Source of the DNA: Nymphaea colorata | Lineage: Eukaryota > Streptophyta > Magnoliopsida > Nymphaeales > Nymphaeaceae | Direction of reading: 5' to 3' | NCBI RefSeq assembly: GCF_008831285.2 | Contig: NC_045144.1 | Location: 3,466,268-3,530,267 of the forward strand | Length of the DNA stretch: 64,000 bases | Part shown: one piece after another, positions 33,761 to 46,314 of the stretch | Numbering within the stretch: position 1 is the stretch's first letter | How the letters are laid out: each line of letters opens with the position of its first letter | Made by a program: the position numbers and the translations under genes | Notes under the pieces: generated by a model | Told to the model about the DNA's origin: nothing | What the model saw: only the letters and a program-made list of their open reading frames with translations | Database searches by the model: none

Positions 33761-35500
33761 GTCACAAACATATCTACAATTCGAGACTTGATCCATGAAC
33801 CAGTTGGACTGAGAAACAAAAAGCAATGGGGTATTTGAAGAATTTGACTGTTTATGTTTTGGTGGGTCATTTGGAACTCGAAGAACGATATTATTTATAG
33901 AAATGAAGCTGTCTCAATTCAGGGCATGACATTCTCTCTTTTGTATGATGTGTGACTAATTTCCTATAACTCATGGAAAAACGATGGTACCTTATGTTAA
34001 TGTTATTTTCCTTTCCTCTCTCTTTCTCCTCCGTCATCCTCTCAAAATAATGTCTGTGTGTATCATAATGACTGTTCGAATGTCTCAATTTTTAAGTCTG
34101 AAAGATACATGACCTAAATGTCCTCAACCAAAAAAAAAAATCCCTTTTAAATGTACGTAACACGTTATCTTTTATTTTTTAAAAGGCCTTCATAATCACA
34201 TATATTTCCCTACCCAATCGCTCGATGCCATTGGCGCAAACTGAAAACCTTTTATAGATAAAAAAGATCTGCGTATTTGTCCAATCATTAGTTGAAACGT
34301 CCATAACATAATCGTTGGCCATAAAACGTGATTTGTGCATCAAATTTTCGAGGAGGGAGGGAGCGGTGTGGAAGGCATTTGAATCAGGCTGTTAATTGGG
34401 AGGTACAAGCAAGGGGGAATGCTTAGAGAAAGCTGTCTTGCGCGACGTTTGCAGTTAATCTGGCTGCTAGAGGAAGCAACGAAGCAACCAGGGGAAATGC
34501 TCGAACCAAGGTGGTTGGAGACGTGAATTTAGCAGGTTTCCTTCAAGGTTCAGAATTCTATGCATGCCATGCAGTCTCAGTTGTGGAGTTGCAAGCACCG
34601 GTTACAGGTCTATGCCGGACCTCCTGCTGCTGAAGCATCTTTTTCACTCACAGGAAATAGTCCACCAATTGTGAAGGAATCGGGACTGGGACCCTTTCAG
34701 TGCGCTTTCGTAACTAGCCAGCTATGGCAGGCCGTCTTTGCTCTGTACATAATCACATTTTGTGAATAAATTGGCCCTATACGCCAGCTGGCAGTTTGCT
34801 GAGTGAAGGTGCGCGAGATGGAGGCAGAGGGTTGTACAATGATGAGCCTTAATCCTTAACAACGGGAAGAAGGTTCCGGCGTATTTATTGTGCAGCCCTG
34901 TCAATAGGCCTTCAATGGAAAGGGAAATTGTCAAGAATGTAATTGTCAAGTTCTACTGTTATCATAATTATTTTTAGAGAAAATGGATGACAGTATTTCC
35001 GAAGACACCTGCTGGGGATTCCCGTTAAGAAAATCAAATTATACATACGAAAAAAAATAAATAGAAAAGGTAGGAGAAGAAAGTAAGATGCAAAAAGACC
35101 GTCCAACGGACAGCAAAACAAAAAAATATTCCTGAATTAACTCATCAAGAAACTAGACCATTCCATTTCAGGTGTCCTACACATGGGGACCATAAGCAGA
35201 TTTCCCACTTCAAAGAGGTTGTTAGACTAAGGACTTACTAGCATTGATGACCTGTGGATGAATCATTGGAGGAAGCCATATACATCTCTGGATGTAAGAC
35301 TCCTGAGCACACCTTTTTGTTTGTAAACAGCCACACATCCAATAAAAATTATGTGATTGTCTTCAAAGTGATTTGAAATAAATTCTGCTAGGAAAACTTA
35401 GAATATCATCCTCCTACAATATTTTCTCTATTATGAAGCCAACAACTTTGATCCGCTGATGGCAATTAGTGAGAATGTATGCAGTTTCCTCAACTCTTTA
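33761..35500. other. Intergenic stretch without a recognised gene
   Basis: Mostly AT-rich. A short GC-richer open frame at 34560-34769 (containing HRLQVYAGPPAAEASFSLTG) has no family I recognise and no supporting context. It is left as an unassigned frame. Confidence 0.4.
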
Positions 35501-36220
35501 GGGCATGTTTGGATGCACTCCTTGAAAAAATGGGTTTGGTTAGAATCTGGTTTTGAGAAAACCAGTTCTTTCAATGTGTTTTCAAAACCTGGTTTGTGTT
35601 TGGATAGCATGACAAAAAACCAGGTTTTCACTATTGAAAACCTGGTTTTGTTTGGATGAAAAAAAGATAACTTTTGGTGTTGGCTTACAACATTAAGTTC
35701 ATCTCTCTACAATTAGTTAGCTAAGTACTTAAAACTGTGCATGTAATGGGGTAGAAACTATATTTATAGCACAAATAAAAAATAAAATGTAAACTGTTTA
35801 CCATATCAAAGCAAAATGGTTGTGAAACGAATCAGATTATGTAGAATCATAAAAGATACTCTTTTAGCAACAAGGGTTCAACACTAGTGCTTTGAACAGC
35901 CTCCTTGCATTCCATTATCCAGAAACTCAATGAGAATCAAAAGCATGAAATGGTGCAATTTAACATGATTATAAACAAATAAGTATTTATTGTAAGATGG
36001 TTGAAGACGTGGAATCTACCTGCTGAGATGCATCCCAAACGCTGTTTTTTGTGAAAAAGACCACCCCTTTGGCTTTTGCAAAAGCTGGTTGAAAACCAGG
36101 TTTTCATGAAAGTGGGTTTCTAAGAAACCCACTTTCATGTATCACCAAACACTCCCAATGCCATTTGGAGGCAAAACGTCGCTTTGCAATGGTGTTTTGA
36201 GCATGTAGCCAAACGCTCCC
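35501..36220. mobile_element. PIF/Harbinger-type non-autonomous element with TTA target duplication
   Basis: The left end GGGCATGTTTGGATGC (35501) and the right end GCCAAACGCTCCC (36208-36220) are complementary in the GGGnnnGTTTGG pattern. Both sides carry TTA (35498-35500 and 36221-36223), the usual Harbinger target. Further inverted pairs around AAACCAGGTTTTCA and AAAGTGGGTTTC...GAAACCCACTTT (36110-36137) occur inside. No transposase is encoded. Confidence 0.65.
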
Positions 36221-36365
36221 TTAGCGTTAACACGAGCTACGTGAAAGTGTGAATGGATGCCATTGTATGAGAGGCGCTTTGTTAGGGGAAGGAATGAAGC
36301 CAGCAACTTCAAATGTGAGTTTATAAATATTTGAACAAAGTAATATAAGTTTTTTTTTTTTCCAG

Positions 36366-36483
36366 GTGGCATCTTGTGAATCACCAATTAAGCTGTTTGG
36401 ATGCTTCATGAGCAATCCACAAACAAAGTACATGGACTGCTCATAAAACATCCAACAGCTTAATTGATGTTCACAAGATGCCA
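36366..36483. repeat. 118-nt foldback hairpin
   Basis: GGCATCTTGTGAATCACCAA...CATGAGCA (36367-36413) is nearly complementary to 36436-36481 (TGCTCATAA...CACAAGATGCC), leaving a loop of about 22 nt. The stem is about 45 bp with small bulges. It could be a tiny foldback transposon or a microRNA-like precursor. Confidence 0.6.
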
Positions 36484-36976
36484 GATGAAAAAATTGATGG
36501 TTCACAAGAATCAACATTTACTAAGAAGGTGAATGTTTATTATCAAGCTAGCAACATATGCCCTTAATTTCACATTTCATAGAGAAAAATCCCCAAGTCA
36601 TTTATATTTTGTGAAATCCATAAGCTCTGTAGATAACATTTTTTTATATTAATCACCAAATTTTTGGAACGCTGAACAACCCTTCATCAGAAGTATCCAC
36701 ATAACAGAAAATTGCAGGATTTATAAATCAGACCTTGTATTCATAAAGTTCAACAGGATATAATGCTATTTTTTTACGACATTTTTTTAGTATTTGTTTG
36801 TTTATTAATATTACAATATGCATGTTCAAAGAAGATGGATAATCTTTGTGCACAAACTCGCCAGCTAACTCCTTACATTTCCTAAACAGGCAATGCACTT
36901 GCACTGAATAGAGCAAGTCAAGACCTGATCAAGGGCACCAAGGTTTTGCCTTGTTGGTTCTTGACGTTCTGGTATG

Positions 36977-37072
36977 TCAAATTTGTTGCGAGCATAAGGA
37001 GCACAAACTAAGCATCCTTATGATAGACTCATAAACTTTGACGCCATTAAGATAGACAGCTTCATTCAAGAA
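36977..37072 (-). CDS. ACY1: Aminoacylase-1 exon 4 (terminal)
   Basis: 32 codons: FLNEAVYLNGVKVYESIIRM, then LSLCSLCSQQI and TGA at 36979-36977. Follows the acceptor CTTTCCAG. The FL...GV.VYE.II pattern is the usual C-terminus of the family. Confidence 0.82.
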   Translation of the reverse strand, partial: FLNEAVYLNGVKVYESIIRMLSLCSLCSQQI

Positions 37073-40000
37073 CTGGAAAGACAAATCAACAAATAACATT
37101 AATAAGCAATGAACCTATTGCAGAAAAAATAAGACCAATAAAATAATGGAAACCGAGCGACCTCATTATGCTCATGAACAAATCGACAAATAACATTAAT
37201 AAGCAATCAAACCATTGCAGAAAAAATAAGACCATAAAATAATGGCTCATTATGCGCATGAACAAATTAACAAATAACATTAATAAGCAATCAAACTATT
37301 GCAGAAAAAATAAGACCATAAAATAATGGAGACCAACCAACCTCATTATGTTCATGGAGCAAGATAGGTGTGTTCATCATGGGTGAGAAACCAAGTGTTG
37401 GTATTCCCATCTCTCTTGCATATCGAGCATCAGTTGTTGATGCTAATATCTCTGGCTTGGAAAGCTTTCCACCAGATGCAGTCACCGCTTCTTCAAAGAC
37501 CTTCCACCATGGGTTGGACTCATTTGGAAAAGTTACAAGGGGATGACCATTATAATCCCTTTGAGGTCCCTTCTGAATCAGCTGGTAAATCAAAGTATCA
37601 TCGAGAAACTTAACAGCATTGCACAGTTAACAAGGCATAAAGGTTACCAGATTGATAGAACCATCAGGAGCAACATATATAATGTAAAAGCCTTGCATCA
37701 AATGTACCAGAATGATTCAATCAGTTATCTGCTAGATATCTTCCACAAGGGTCTAGTTAGGTTTTCCTGTTTTGCACCATGGGAGGTGTTCTAAATCGAG
37801 TCATCTGTTTTGACAGCTACCATGACTTGCTTTCTAATTTCTATGATTGTTTACCAAATTCAATCACCATGTAACATGGACACTTCCAAAAGTCCACACC
37901 TTGATCAATATATCAAATGATAGAGCAAACAAAAAATAATAATATTTTTTTGGGATTTGTTTGGTTTGCATCAATGTTGTAAAACGCTTATCGTAAGCTG
38001 TATCGGTCGAGCTTTAAGATATGCCGTATCGTAAAATATCGTAACGTATCATAAATTTTAAAAAATAATAATAATAAATTAGAAAAAAATTAAAAAAAAT
38101 CGAAAAATTCATAAAAAAATCAGAAAAATTTAAAAATAATAAATTCTTCACATAAAACATGTTTTAAATAATGATAGACTTATTATTGCTATAAACTTAC
38201 GCGTTCATCATTCATAGACATCAAAATTCATAACAATATAATTTAACAAAGCATAAGCCATAAAGTGATAAAACATTCAAGTGTTCAACAACCATAGATT
38301 CATAACTCTTAAGTTGTTCAATACATATAAAATAAGTTGTTCAATACATATAAAATGAAAGGACTCTTGACTTGGCTCTCATTCATGATCATTCATAATC
38401 TTCATCATCTTCATCTTCATTGTCAAGAATTGGAAGATCCTCACCAACATATTCAGCACCAGCAGTAGCAGACTCTCCTTCATCAACAAAGCCCTCTGTT
38501 GCTTCAGCTTCAAGTTTGAAGCATTCAAGATCTTCATCATCAAATATTGTAGCTGGTTCTTCCTCAATCCATGGCTCCAGATCGTCAAAGTTTTCCAAGC
38601 TGATAGGATCGAACTGAGATGTGTGCTTCCTTGCTGATGTTTTTTGTAATTCTCTACGTTAAATAAGAGAAAACTTGTTAATACATAATTTCATATAAAT
38701 ATATTGTACAAAAAATGTAAACATTAAGCTATATTACCTTTGTTTCAACCTCATATTATATCGAACAAAGACAAGGTCATTCAACCTTTTATGTTCGAGC
38801 TTATTCCTTTTTTTACTATGGATACGTTGGAACACACTCCAATTCCTTTCGCATCCACTAGCACTACATGTCTGGCTGAGGACTTTGATTGCAAAACGTG
38901 CTAGTTTTGGACAATCAAACCCATACCTATTCCACCACAAATCTAAACAAAAATATAACAAATCAATGTGAAAGTTATAAAAGAATCAAATGTAACAAAT
39001 GCAAAGTAAATTAAACATTTCTATGTATTTACCTGGACGCATGGTTGTCCTCGCTAGAACGACGACAGATTGTCGCATGTTCCGAAACAAGTATCATATA
39101 GATCCAACTCATTGTGCACAACATCTTGTTCTCTAGAATATGCCACTAACACGCTAATACAATCCAACAAACTATGCATGACTTCTCTATCCTTCTTAAA
39201 TGTAGGAGAATCTAATTGCAAGATTTAGATAGTAAGCTGCTGCATGAAGAGGCTGATGAAGCTGTCCAGTCCACCTTTTATCTATAATCTTCTATATGAG
39301 CATATATAACTTTTTCTTTCCTTTCAAGTTGTCTCGAATTGCCTCTTTTGTTTTATCCATAAGCTCATATAAGTACCTTATGGAAGGTCTATCCTCGCTG
39401 TCAGCTAACCTGAGAACTTTAACTAATGGAACGCAAACCTTCAATAGCTTCACCCATGATTCCCAAAATTCGTTATTAAATACAATGTCCACAACTAAAA
39501 AAGCATTTCTTTTATGAGCATGTAGATATGCAACTCATTCTTCACTAGCGAACATCCGCCTCAAAGGAGTTCTTTGTTTCATCATACTCTGCAATTGCAC
39601 AGTCAATACATTTGTGGCAAATCTAGTTTGTGAAGGTCGTATTAATTCAACTCCTTTTGTAAACTTTCTCATCAGACTCAATACATATGCATGATTATAA
39701 ATAAATTTTGTTACCTCTTGACATTGGTCAATGGCTGATTTCATATCATGTATCTCACTAAGATCTTGAAGCATTAGATTAACACAATGAGTGACACATG
39801 AACTCCAATAAAATGTTATATACTTTTGAAATGACAAATCTCTTGTAGCTCTATAATTTGCAGCATTATCTGTAATAAACTGTATAATGTTTGCAGGTCC
39901 AACTTCTTGTACGATCAAAAACATTGAACAAAATCTCAACAGTCTTAAGAACATCAGACAAGTCAAGAGATTTCAAGAACATTATACCTTTAGGGCAATA

Positions 40001-43000
40001 ACCAAAAAAATTTACAAGTGTTCTTGACCTTGTATCAGTCCATCCATCTGACATAATGGAGCAACTTGTTTCCTTCCAACATAATTTCAACTCATCGCAA
40101 TGTTCAGACACTTCTTTGACAGTATCATTAAGAATTTTGCCCCTCAACTGATGATATGATGGCATTTTGAATCCGGGACCTATAGAAGCAATTGCATCTG
40201 CCATGGTTTGGAATTGAAAAGAATTAGCTGCATTAAATGGAATACATGCATCATAAAACCATTTCTCTACCATCTTTTGTGCATGATATACCATATCTTT
40301 AGATGTCATAGCAACACGAATCTACAACTGACCACCTGGACTAGTATATGAAGGAAAAAAGCTCTTAATAGAACCAACACTAGACCTACCAGTAGGAACT
40401 CTACCACTAGGTGGTCGCATACCACGCCTAGGCCTAATATCTGTTGTGTCTCTTCTCTTCCTTCCCGCTATGCCAGATCGACCTCCTTCATACATGATCC
40501 ATTTTCCTCTACGATCTCTACCTTCTTGTATCTTCTTTTGACGTAAAGCATGAAGCATATCTAAACATTGTTGACGCACAAATGGAGGCAAAAGTTTGTT
40601 TGGTCCTCCAACACATTAAGACACATCTTTGGAGGTCCCTGCTAAATGGTGTTTCATTCTACTAATCCCTCCCGAAAATGTATTCCCACAAAAGCTACAT
40701 TTGAGTTTCAAGCGGTCATTCTCCTTCACCCTTTCGCACCATTGCCATGTAGGATCCATATCTTCAAAAAAAAAAACGAAATCCTATGGTAAACTTAATG
40801 AAAAACATTCAAAATCTTTCAATCTACGATTCTACGATAAAAAATTATGTACATATGGTAAAAACATGAGATTTCATACCTTACAAAGAAAAAATGAAGA
40901 AAACCCCTTTCCTCCCAACGAAAATCAACCACCCACGCACAAATCGACCCCTTAATCTTCGATTTCTCGGTGAAAATCAACTTTTTGATGGTGAAAATGG
41001 ACGATCGTCATCCTTGACGGCAATATCCAAGCGTGAGAAATGAAGAACAGAGGGTTTCTTTCAAAAAGAAGTCGAATAAGTAGGTCTCGAGTGGGTTTTT
41101 GCGAAATCAACCTGTATTGCACGATACGTGCGATACAATAACGATACACCCCCGATTTACGATACGGGGGTGTATCGTACCGTATTTTCAAAATGATACG
41201 GTACGTATTGTACGATACGGGCCCGTATCGTATGATACGGTACGTATTGTACGATACGGGCCCGTATCGTACGATACGGGCCCGTATTGTACGATACGGG
41301 CTCGTATCGTACGATACGTACAACACTGGTTTACCTACGTAAACTCAGTATAGGTGTTTAGGCCAATGTTGTACGTATCGTACGATACGGCCCCGTATCG
41401 TACGATACGTATCGTCTCTTACGATACGTATCGTCTCGTTTGAAAGAAACGGTACGATACACCCCCCGTATCGTAAAAAGGAGGTGTATCGGCCCTGTAT
41501 CGCACGTATTGTACGATACGGGGCCTCTATCGTACGATACGGGGCCTGTATCGTACGATACGGGGCGATACACCCCGTATCGTACGATACAGGCTAAAAA
41601 CGCAAAAGGGGGCCCGAGACCTACTTATTCGGCTTCTTTTTGAAAATTTTCTTTCGTTCTTCATTTATAACGCTTGGATAGTGCCGTGAGGGAGGGCAAT
41701 CGTTCATTTTCACGGTGAAAAACTTGATTTTCATCGTCAAATCGAAGATTAAGGGGTTGATTTGTGTGTGGGTGCTTGATTTTCGTCGGAAGGAAAGGAG
41801 TTTTCTTCATTTCAGACATTTCTTCTTCGTAAGGTATGAAATCTCATATTCTTACCATGTATTTTTAATTTTTTACTGGATAATCGTAGATTGGAAGACT
41901 TTGAGTGTTTTTCATTAAGTTTACTATAGGATTTCGTCTCTTTTTTTGAAGATATGGATCCTACATGGCAATGGTGCGAAAGGGTGAAAGAGAATAACCG
42001 CTTGAAACTCAAATGTGGCTTCTGTAGGAATACATTTTCAGGAGGGATTATTAGAATGAAACACCATTTGACAGGGACCTCCAAAGATGCGTCTCCTTGT
42101 GTTGGAGGGCCAAACAAACCTTTGCCTCCATTTGTGCGTCAACAATGTTTAGATATGTTTCATGCTTTACGTCAAAAGAGAATACAAAAAGAAATTGAAG
42201 ATGCATATGTAGGCTATAATGTGCCTTTGGAAGATGAAGAAGAAGATGAAGAAGCTTATGAATGTGATGATGAAGACGATAGCAGTCTAAGAACAGATTT
42301 CAAGACCTCAAGAGGTAGAGATCGTAGAGGAAAAGGGATTATGTATGAAGGAGCTCGATCTGGCATAACGGGAAGGAAGAGAAGAGGCACAACAGATATT
42401 AGTGCCAGGCGTGGTATGCGACCACATAGTGGTAGAGTTCCTACTGGTAGGTCTAGTGTTGGCTCTATTAAGAGTTTTTTCCCATCATATATAAGCCCAT
42501 GTGGTCAGCCGCAGATTCGTGCTGCTATGACATCTAAAGATATGCTATATCATGCACAAAAGCAGGTAGGGAAATAGTTTTATGATGCATGTATTCCATT
42601 TAATGCAGCTAATTCTTGTCAATTCCAAGCCATGGCAGATGCAATTGCTTCTATAGGCCCCGAATTCAAAATGTCATCATATCATCAGTTGAAGGGCAAA
42701 ATTCTTCAGGATACAGTCAAAGAAGTGTCTGAGCATTGCGATGAGTTGAAATTATGTTGGAAGGAAACATGTTGCTCCATTATGTCAGATGGTTGGACTG
42801 ATACAAGGTCAAGAACACTTGTAAATTTTCTTGTTTATTGCCCTAAAGGTACAATGTTCTTGAAATCTCTTGACTTGTCTGATGTTCCTAAGACTGCTGA
42901 GATTTTATTCAATGTTTTTGATAATGTCGTACAAGAAGTTGGGCCTGCAAACATTGTACAGTTTATTACAGATAATGTTGCACATTATAGAGCTGCAGGA

Positions 43001-46000
43001 GATTTGTTATTTCAAAAGTATATAACATTTTATTGGAGTCCATGTGTCACTCATTGTGTTAATCTAATGCTTCAAGATCTTAATGAGATGCATGATATGA
43101 AATCAGCCATTGACCAATGTCAAGAGGTAACAAAATTTATCTATAATCTTGCATATGTATTGAGTTTGATGAGAAAATTTACAAAAGGAGTTGAATTAAT
43201 ACGACCTGCACAAACTAGATTTGCCACATATGTATTGACTGTGCAGATTGTGGTGAAACAAAGAACTCCTTTGAGGCAGATGTTTGCTAGTGAAGAATGG
43301 GCTGCATATCTACATGCTCATAAAAGAAATGCTTCTTTAGTTGTGGATATTATATTCAATAACGTATTTTGGGAATCATGTGTGAAGCTATTGAAGGTTT
43401 GTGTTCCATTAGTTAAGGTTTTCAGGTTGGCTGACAGCGAGGATAGACCTTCCATAGAGTACTTATATGAGGCTATGGACAAAGCAAAAGAGGCAATTCG
43501 AGACAACTTAAAAAAAAAAAAAAAAAGTTATATATACTCATATGGAAGATTATAGATAAAAGGTGGACTGGACAGCTTCATCAACTTCTTCATGCAACAA
43601 CTTATTATCTAAATCCTGCAATTAGATTTTCTCCTACATTTAAGAAGGACAGAGAAGTCATGCATGGTTTGTTAGATTGTATTAATGTGTTAGTGGAAGA
43701 TTCTATAGAACAAGATGTTGTGCACAATGAGTTGGATCTATATGATAGTTGTTTTCGGAACATGGGACTACATGCCGCCGTTCGAGCCAGGACAACGATG
43801 CGTCCAGGTAAATACATAGAAATTTTTAATTTACTTTGCATTTGTTACATTTGATTCTTTTAAAACTTTCACATTGATTTGTTATATTTTTGTTTAGATT
43901 TGTGGTGGAATAGGTATGGGTTTGATTGTCCAAACCTAGCACGTTTTGCAGTCAAAGTCCTCAGTCAGACATGCAATGCTAGTGGATGCGAAAGGAACTG
44001 GAGTGTGTTCCAACATATCCATAGCAAAAAAAGGAATAGGCTCGAACATAAAAGGTTGAATGACCTTGTCTTTGTTCGATATAATATGAGGTTGAAACAA
44101 AGGTAATATAGACATATAGCTTAATTAATGTTTACATTTTTTGTACAATATATTTATATGAAATTATATACTAACAAGTTTTCTCTTATTTAATGTAGAG
44201 AATTAGAAAAATCATTAGCAAGGAAGCACACATCTCAGTTCGATCCAATCAGCTTGGAAAATTTTAACAATCTAGAGCCATGGATTGAAGAAGAACCAAC
44301 TACAATATTTGATAATGAAGATCTTGAATGCTTCAACCTTGAAGCTGAAGCAACATAATGCTTTGTTGATGAAGGAGAGTTTGCTACTGCTGGTGCTGGT
44401 GCTGAATATGTTGGTGAAGATCTTCCAATTCTTGACGATGAAGATGAAGAAGAAGAAGATGAAGATGATGAAGATTATGAATGATGAATCATGAATGAGA
44501 GTCAAGTCAAGAGTGCTTTCATTTTATATGTATCAAAAACTTAAGAGTTATGAATCTATGGTTGTTGAACACTTGATTGAATGTTTTATGACTTTATCAC
44601 TTTATGGCTTATGGCCTTATGCTTTATTGAATGATATTGTTATGAATTTTGATGTTTATGAATGATGAACGCATAAGTTTATAGCAATAATAAGTCTATC
44701 ATTATCTCAAACATGTTTTCTATGAACAATTTATTATTTTTAATTTTTTTTTATTTTTTATGAATTTTCCGATTTTTTTAAAAAAAATTCTGATTTATTA
44801 ATAATTTTTTTAAAAAAATTACGATACTGTTACGATACGTTAAGATACGGCGTATCTTAAAACCCGGCCAATACGGCTTATGATACGCGTTTTACAACAT
44901 TGGTTTAGGCTACCATCGAAGTCCTAGGTAGAAAGCTGAGTGCACTATTAACTATAAGTTCTAGAAGCCCATCCAAGTTTTCAGTACATGTGATTCCCAA
45001 TTCTACGAAAAAGATGAAACCTAAACGTAGGTATGGTAACCCATACAAAGACTACAAGTGCTGAGAAACATCTCATGAAAATGCAGCATCTTGAACCATA
45101 CTGACCATGAATAGTCCTTAAAATGGTAGATTTCATAATCTCTTTGGTTATATTCAGGATGGACTTAGATCTTACAAACATACATGTTCATCAACTTTCA
45201 GAGACATACTTGACATAAACATTTCGACCTATCCTAGGTCAACCCATCCTTGTAGGAAGGGTTCCAGGATCTCCTTACCTTGTGTTTTACAACCACCTCT
45301 CTGAAAGTTCTAGTGATTCGCCTCAATAGAAACCCCAAACCACCTAATGGTCGTTCCAGTCTAGATAACGGGATGTCCCAAGTGTGGTAATAATCACTTC
45401 TTTAAGCTTTTAACACAGCATAAAATAGAACATCTTGAAGGAATTTGGTATTCTATAGTGCGCTTGTGAACCTCCTTCAACATTTTTGAAAGGATCGTTT
45501 TCAGAGTTCATGCTTACTGTGCACTTTCAGTGACTATGCTCATGCAAGAAAGATTGGGACCAATGACTCGTCCCCTTGATAAAGGCCAGAGATCTTTCCT
45601 TCCACTTTCAGTGACTATGCTCATGCAAGAAAGATTGGGTCCAATGACTCGTCCCCTTGATAAAGGCCAGAAAGATCTTTCCTTACACTATGTCTGAATT
45701 GCTTCACTGGAACATTGTCAGTTTCAAGCTAAAAGATCTGTTCGTCATAGTTCTTTTGTAGTTAGAACTCACAAGTATTTAGTTATACCTGCCACTTGTA
45801 GAGCCAAAAAATTAGACAAACAATACGAACAGGAAACATCTAATCAAGCAAAGGAAACCATACTTCTCAACCAAATCCCATTCACTTACGTATGGGTGTT
45901 TTTGGGGTCTTTTATGTGTTTTAGATCATTTATAAATCCAGAACTAACGATTCAACATTGTAATATTTTAAACAATCGTTTAGCTTTGTCAGTCACTCTG

Positions 46001-46280
46001 ACTCCGTCTGAGTCTGGAAACAAGCCAAAAGAGGAATTGACAGTCCAAATAAACTGTTAAACATATCTATATACTTTGGAAATGCAAGTGCTTCACCTGG
46101 TAGGTCATGTTCTTTGTCGAAGGAGCCCATTCATAAGCAATTCTTTTCCTTAAAAGTTCTGGGTCAGCCATTGGTGGAAGGCGAACATCGAACCCTGCCT
46201 CTGCTTCTGAGGGTTGCAGATTCATAACAAAACCCTGTGCAGACCATAATCATGAACACAAGAAAGGCAGAAGATAGGAC

Positions 46281-46314
<34 letters not shown>

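Noticed and set aside
34560-34769. 69-codon frame as a gene
   Set aside because: No homology recognised, no splice or promoter context, and a length expected by chance in a GC-richer patch.
37085-37341. Possible CRISPR-like repeat-spacer array
   Set aside because: Three long imperfect tandem units in a plant intron, without uniform short repeats or unique spacers.
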